This document shows positions 62,637-64,000 of a stretch of 64,000 bases of DNA, piece by piece; position 1 is the first letter of the stretch, and the number at the start of each line of letters is the position of its first letter. Below the pieces are notes generated by a model. It ran no database searches and was not told the origin of the DNA. It saw only the letters and a list, made by a program, of their open reading frames with translations. The stretch is from Planctomycetota bacterium (GTDB lineage Bacteria; Planctomycetota; PLA2), in the NCBI GenBank assembly GCA_021776735.1, contig JAJFFH010000028.1:62001-126000 (forward strand), written 5' to 3'. Made by a program: the position numbers and the translations under genes.

Positions 62637-63554
62637 CTACTCGTCGAGGTAGCGCTTCTCCTCGTCGCGGGTCGTCACCATCGTGCCCGTGCCGTCTTTG
62701 GTGAACAGCTCAAGGAGAAGCGCGTGCTCCTGTTTGCCGTCGAGAATGTGGCCGCGCGCCACCCCGCCCCGCACCGCTTCGATGAGCGTGGTCAGCTTCG
62801 GGACCATCCCGCCGCGAATCGCGCCGGTGTCGAGCATCTTCTCCGCGCGTGCCGCGCTGATGTGCGAGATCAGGCTTTCGCGGTCGTCCGGGTCCGCGAG
62901 CAGGCCCGGGGCGTCGGTAAGCAGTACCAGCTTGTCCGCGTTCAGACTCGTGGCGAGGCGCGCGGCGACCGTGTCGGCGTTGATGTTGTAGATGTTGCCG
63001 CGATCGTCGGCGCCCAGCGACGCCACGACCGGTGTGTAGCCCTCGTCGAGCAGCGTCGAAAGGAGTGCCGACTCGACCCGCACGATGTCGCCGACGTGTC
63101 CGAAGTCCACTCGACGCGTCTTGCCGGTTTTGGGATCGCGCATCTCGGTCTCGGGCCGGCGCACGGCGTGGACCATCCCGCCGTCCACGCCGCTGAGGCC
63201 GACCGGACGCAGGCCGTGGCGGCGCAACGCGCCGAGGATGTTGGTGTTGATCTGGCCGCGAAACACCATCTTGGCGATTTCCAGGGTCTCGTCGTCCGTG
63301 ACGCGCCGGCCGTCGATCACGACCGCCTCGTGCCCGAGCCGGCGAGCCATCTCGGTGGCCTGCGGGCCGCCGCCGTGCACGACCACCATGCGCAGCCCGA
63401 CGTGCGCGCACAGCGCTGCGTCCTCGGCCAAGAGACCGAGGGCCAAGCGATCGCGCGCGATCTCGCCGCCGCACTTCACAACGACGGTCGCGCCCTTGTG
63501 CCGCCGGATGTAGGGCAGCGCCTGCAAGAGAGTACCGATGTCGGATCCGTTCAT
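62637..63554 (-). CDS. argB: Acetylglutamate kinase
   Basis: VVKCGGEIA, VVVHGGGPQATEMARRLG, LSGVDGG. Confidence 0.93.
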   Translation of the reverse strand: MNGSDIGTLLQALPYIRRHKGATVVVKCGGEIARDRLALGLLAEDAALCAHVGLRMVVVHGGGPQATEMARRLGHEAVVIDGRRVTDDETLEIAKMVFRGQINTNILGALRRHGLRPVGLSGVDGGMVHAVRRPETEMRDPKTGKTRRVDFGHVGDIVRVESALLSTLLDEGYTPVVASLGADDRGNIYNINADTVAARLATSLNADKLVLLTDAPGLLADPDDRESLISHISAARAEKMLDTGAIRGGMVPKLTTLIEAVRGGVARGHILDGKQEHALLLELFTKDGTGTMVTTRDEEKRYLDE

Positions 63555-63567
63555 GATCGTCTCGCGC

Positions 63568-64000
63568 CTACAGCAGTTCGTGCAAAACGGCGGCTTGGGT
63601 CCACATGCGCGCTTCGGCCTGTTCAGCGACCCACGACAGCGGGCCGTCGATCACGTCGTCGGTCACGACCACGTTGCGGCGCACCGGCAGGCAGTGCATG
63701 AAACCGGCGGGCGCACCGAGCGCCTGGCGTCGGGAGTCGATGATCCAGTCGCGGTAGGCGTCGGGTGCAGGCGCCCCGCCGCCGCGCCCCCGCCCCCCCC
63801 AAGACTTCGCATAGATCGCATCCACGCCGTAGAGCCCGTCGTCGAGATCGTGGTGAATCGAGAAGCGGCCCTGCGAGGCGCGCCGCGCCGCAAGCATGAC
63901 TTCGTCGTCGAGCTCGAAGCCGGGCGGATGAATCAGGCGCACGCCGTAGCCTGCGCGGGCGAATGCCACGAGCGCGGTGTCGGCGACAGCGGTGGGGAGC
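63568..64000 (-). CDS. N-acyl-ornithine carbamoyltransferase-like, N-terminus beyond window
   Basis: FMHCLPVRRNVVVTDDVIDGPLSWVAEQAEARMWTQAAVL; open at window edge. Confidence 0.8.
   Translation of the reverse strand, partial: LPTAVADTALVAFARAGYGVRLIHPPGFELDDEVMLAARRASQGRFSIHHDLDDGLYGVDAIYAKSWGGRGRGGGAPAPDAYRDWIIDSRRQALGAPAGFMHCLPVRRNVVVTDDVIDGPLSWVAEQAEARMWTQAAVLHELL

Overview
High-GC bacterial chromosome window with about 55 protein genes, 2 tRNAs and no rRNA or CRISPR. The domain style (ECF sigma fused to TM/extracellular domain, CRTAC1/ASPIC lipoprotein, zinc-ribbon-TM-HEAT proteins, NrdJ) suggests a Planctomycetota-like organism, but this is not proven. Main blocks: (i) 198-6565, a 5-gene vWA / dynamin-like GTPase / SrfB-like actin-fold ATPase operon; (ii) housekeeping genes (nth, polX, nrdJ, nusA-infB-DUF503-rbfA, thiS-thiG, HU, Mla-type transporter, mdh, arginine cluster); (iii) 51447-56250, a CHAT-protease/TPR three-gene system interrupted by an in-frame TAG; (iv) 58021-60166, two neighbouring reading frames each split by one in-frame TGA exactly at a redox-active position (deiodinase-like FGSWT-U-GPF and thioredoxin-like WATW-U-GPC), each followed by a SECIS-like hairpin, so I read them as two selenoproteins. 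Across the whole window a non-palindromic 12-mer ACGGACGGCGAT occurs 16 times exactly by my manual scan (8 per strand), about half of them intergenic, in several codon frames, and once as a perfect inverted pair. This resembles a DNA-uptake-sequence type dispersed motif. All calls come from reading sequence and translations; no database search was run.
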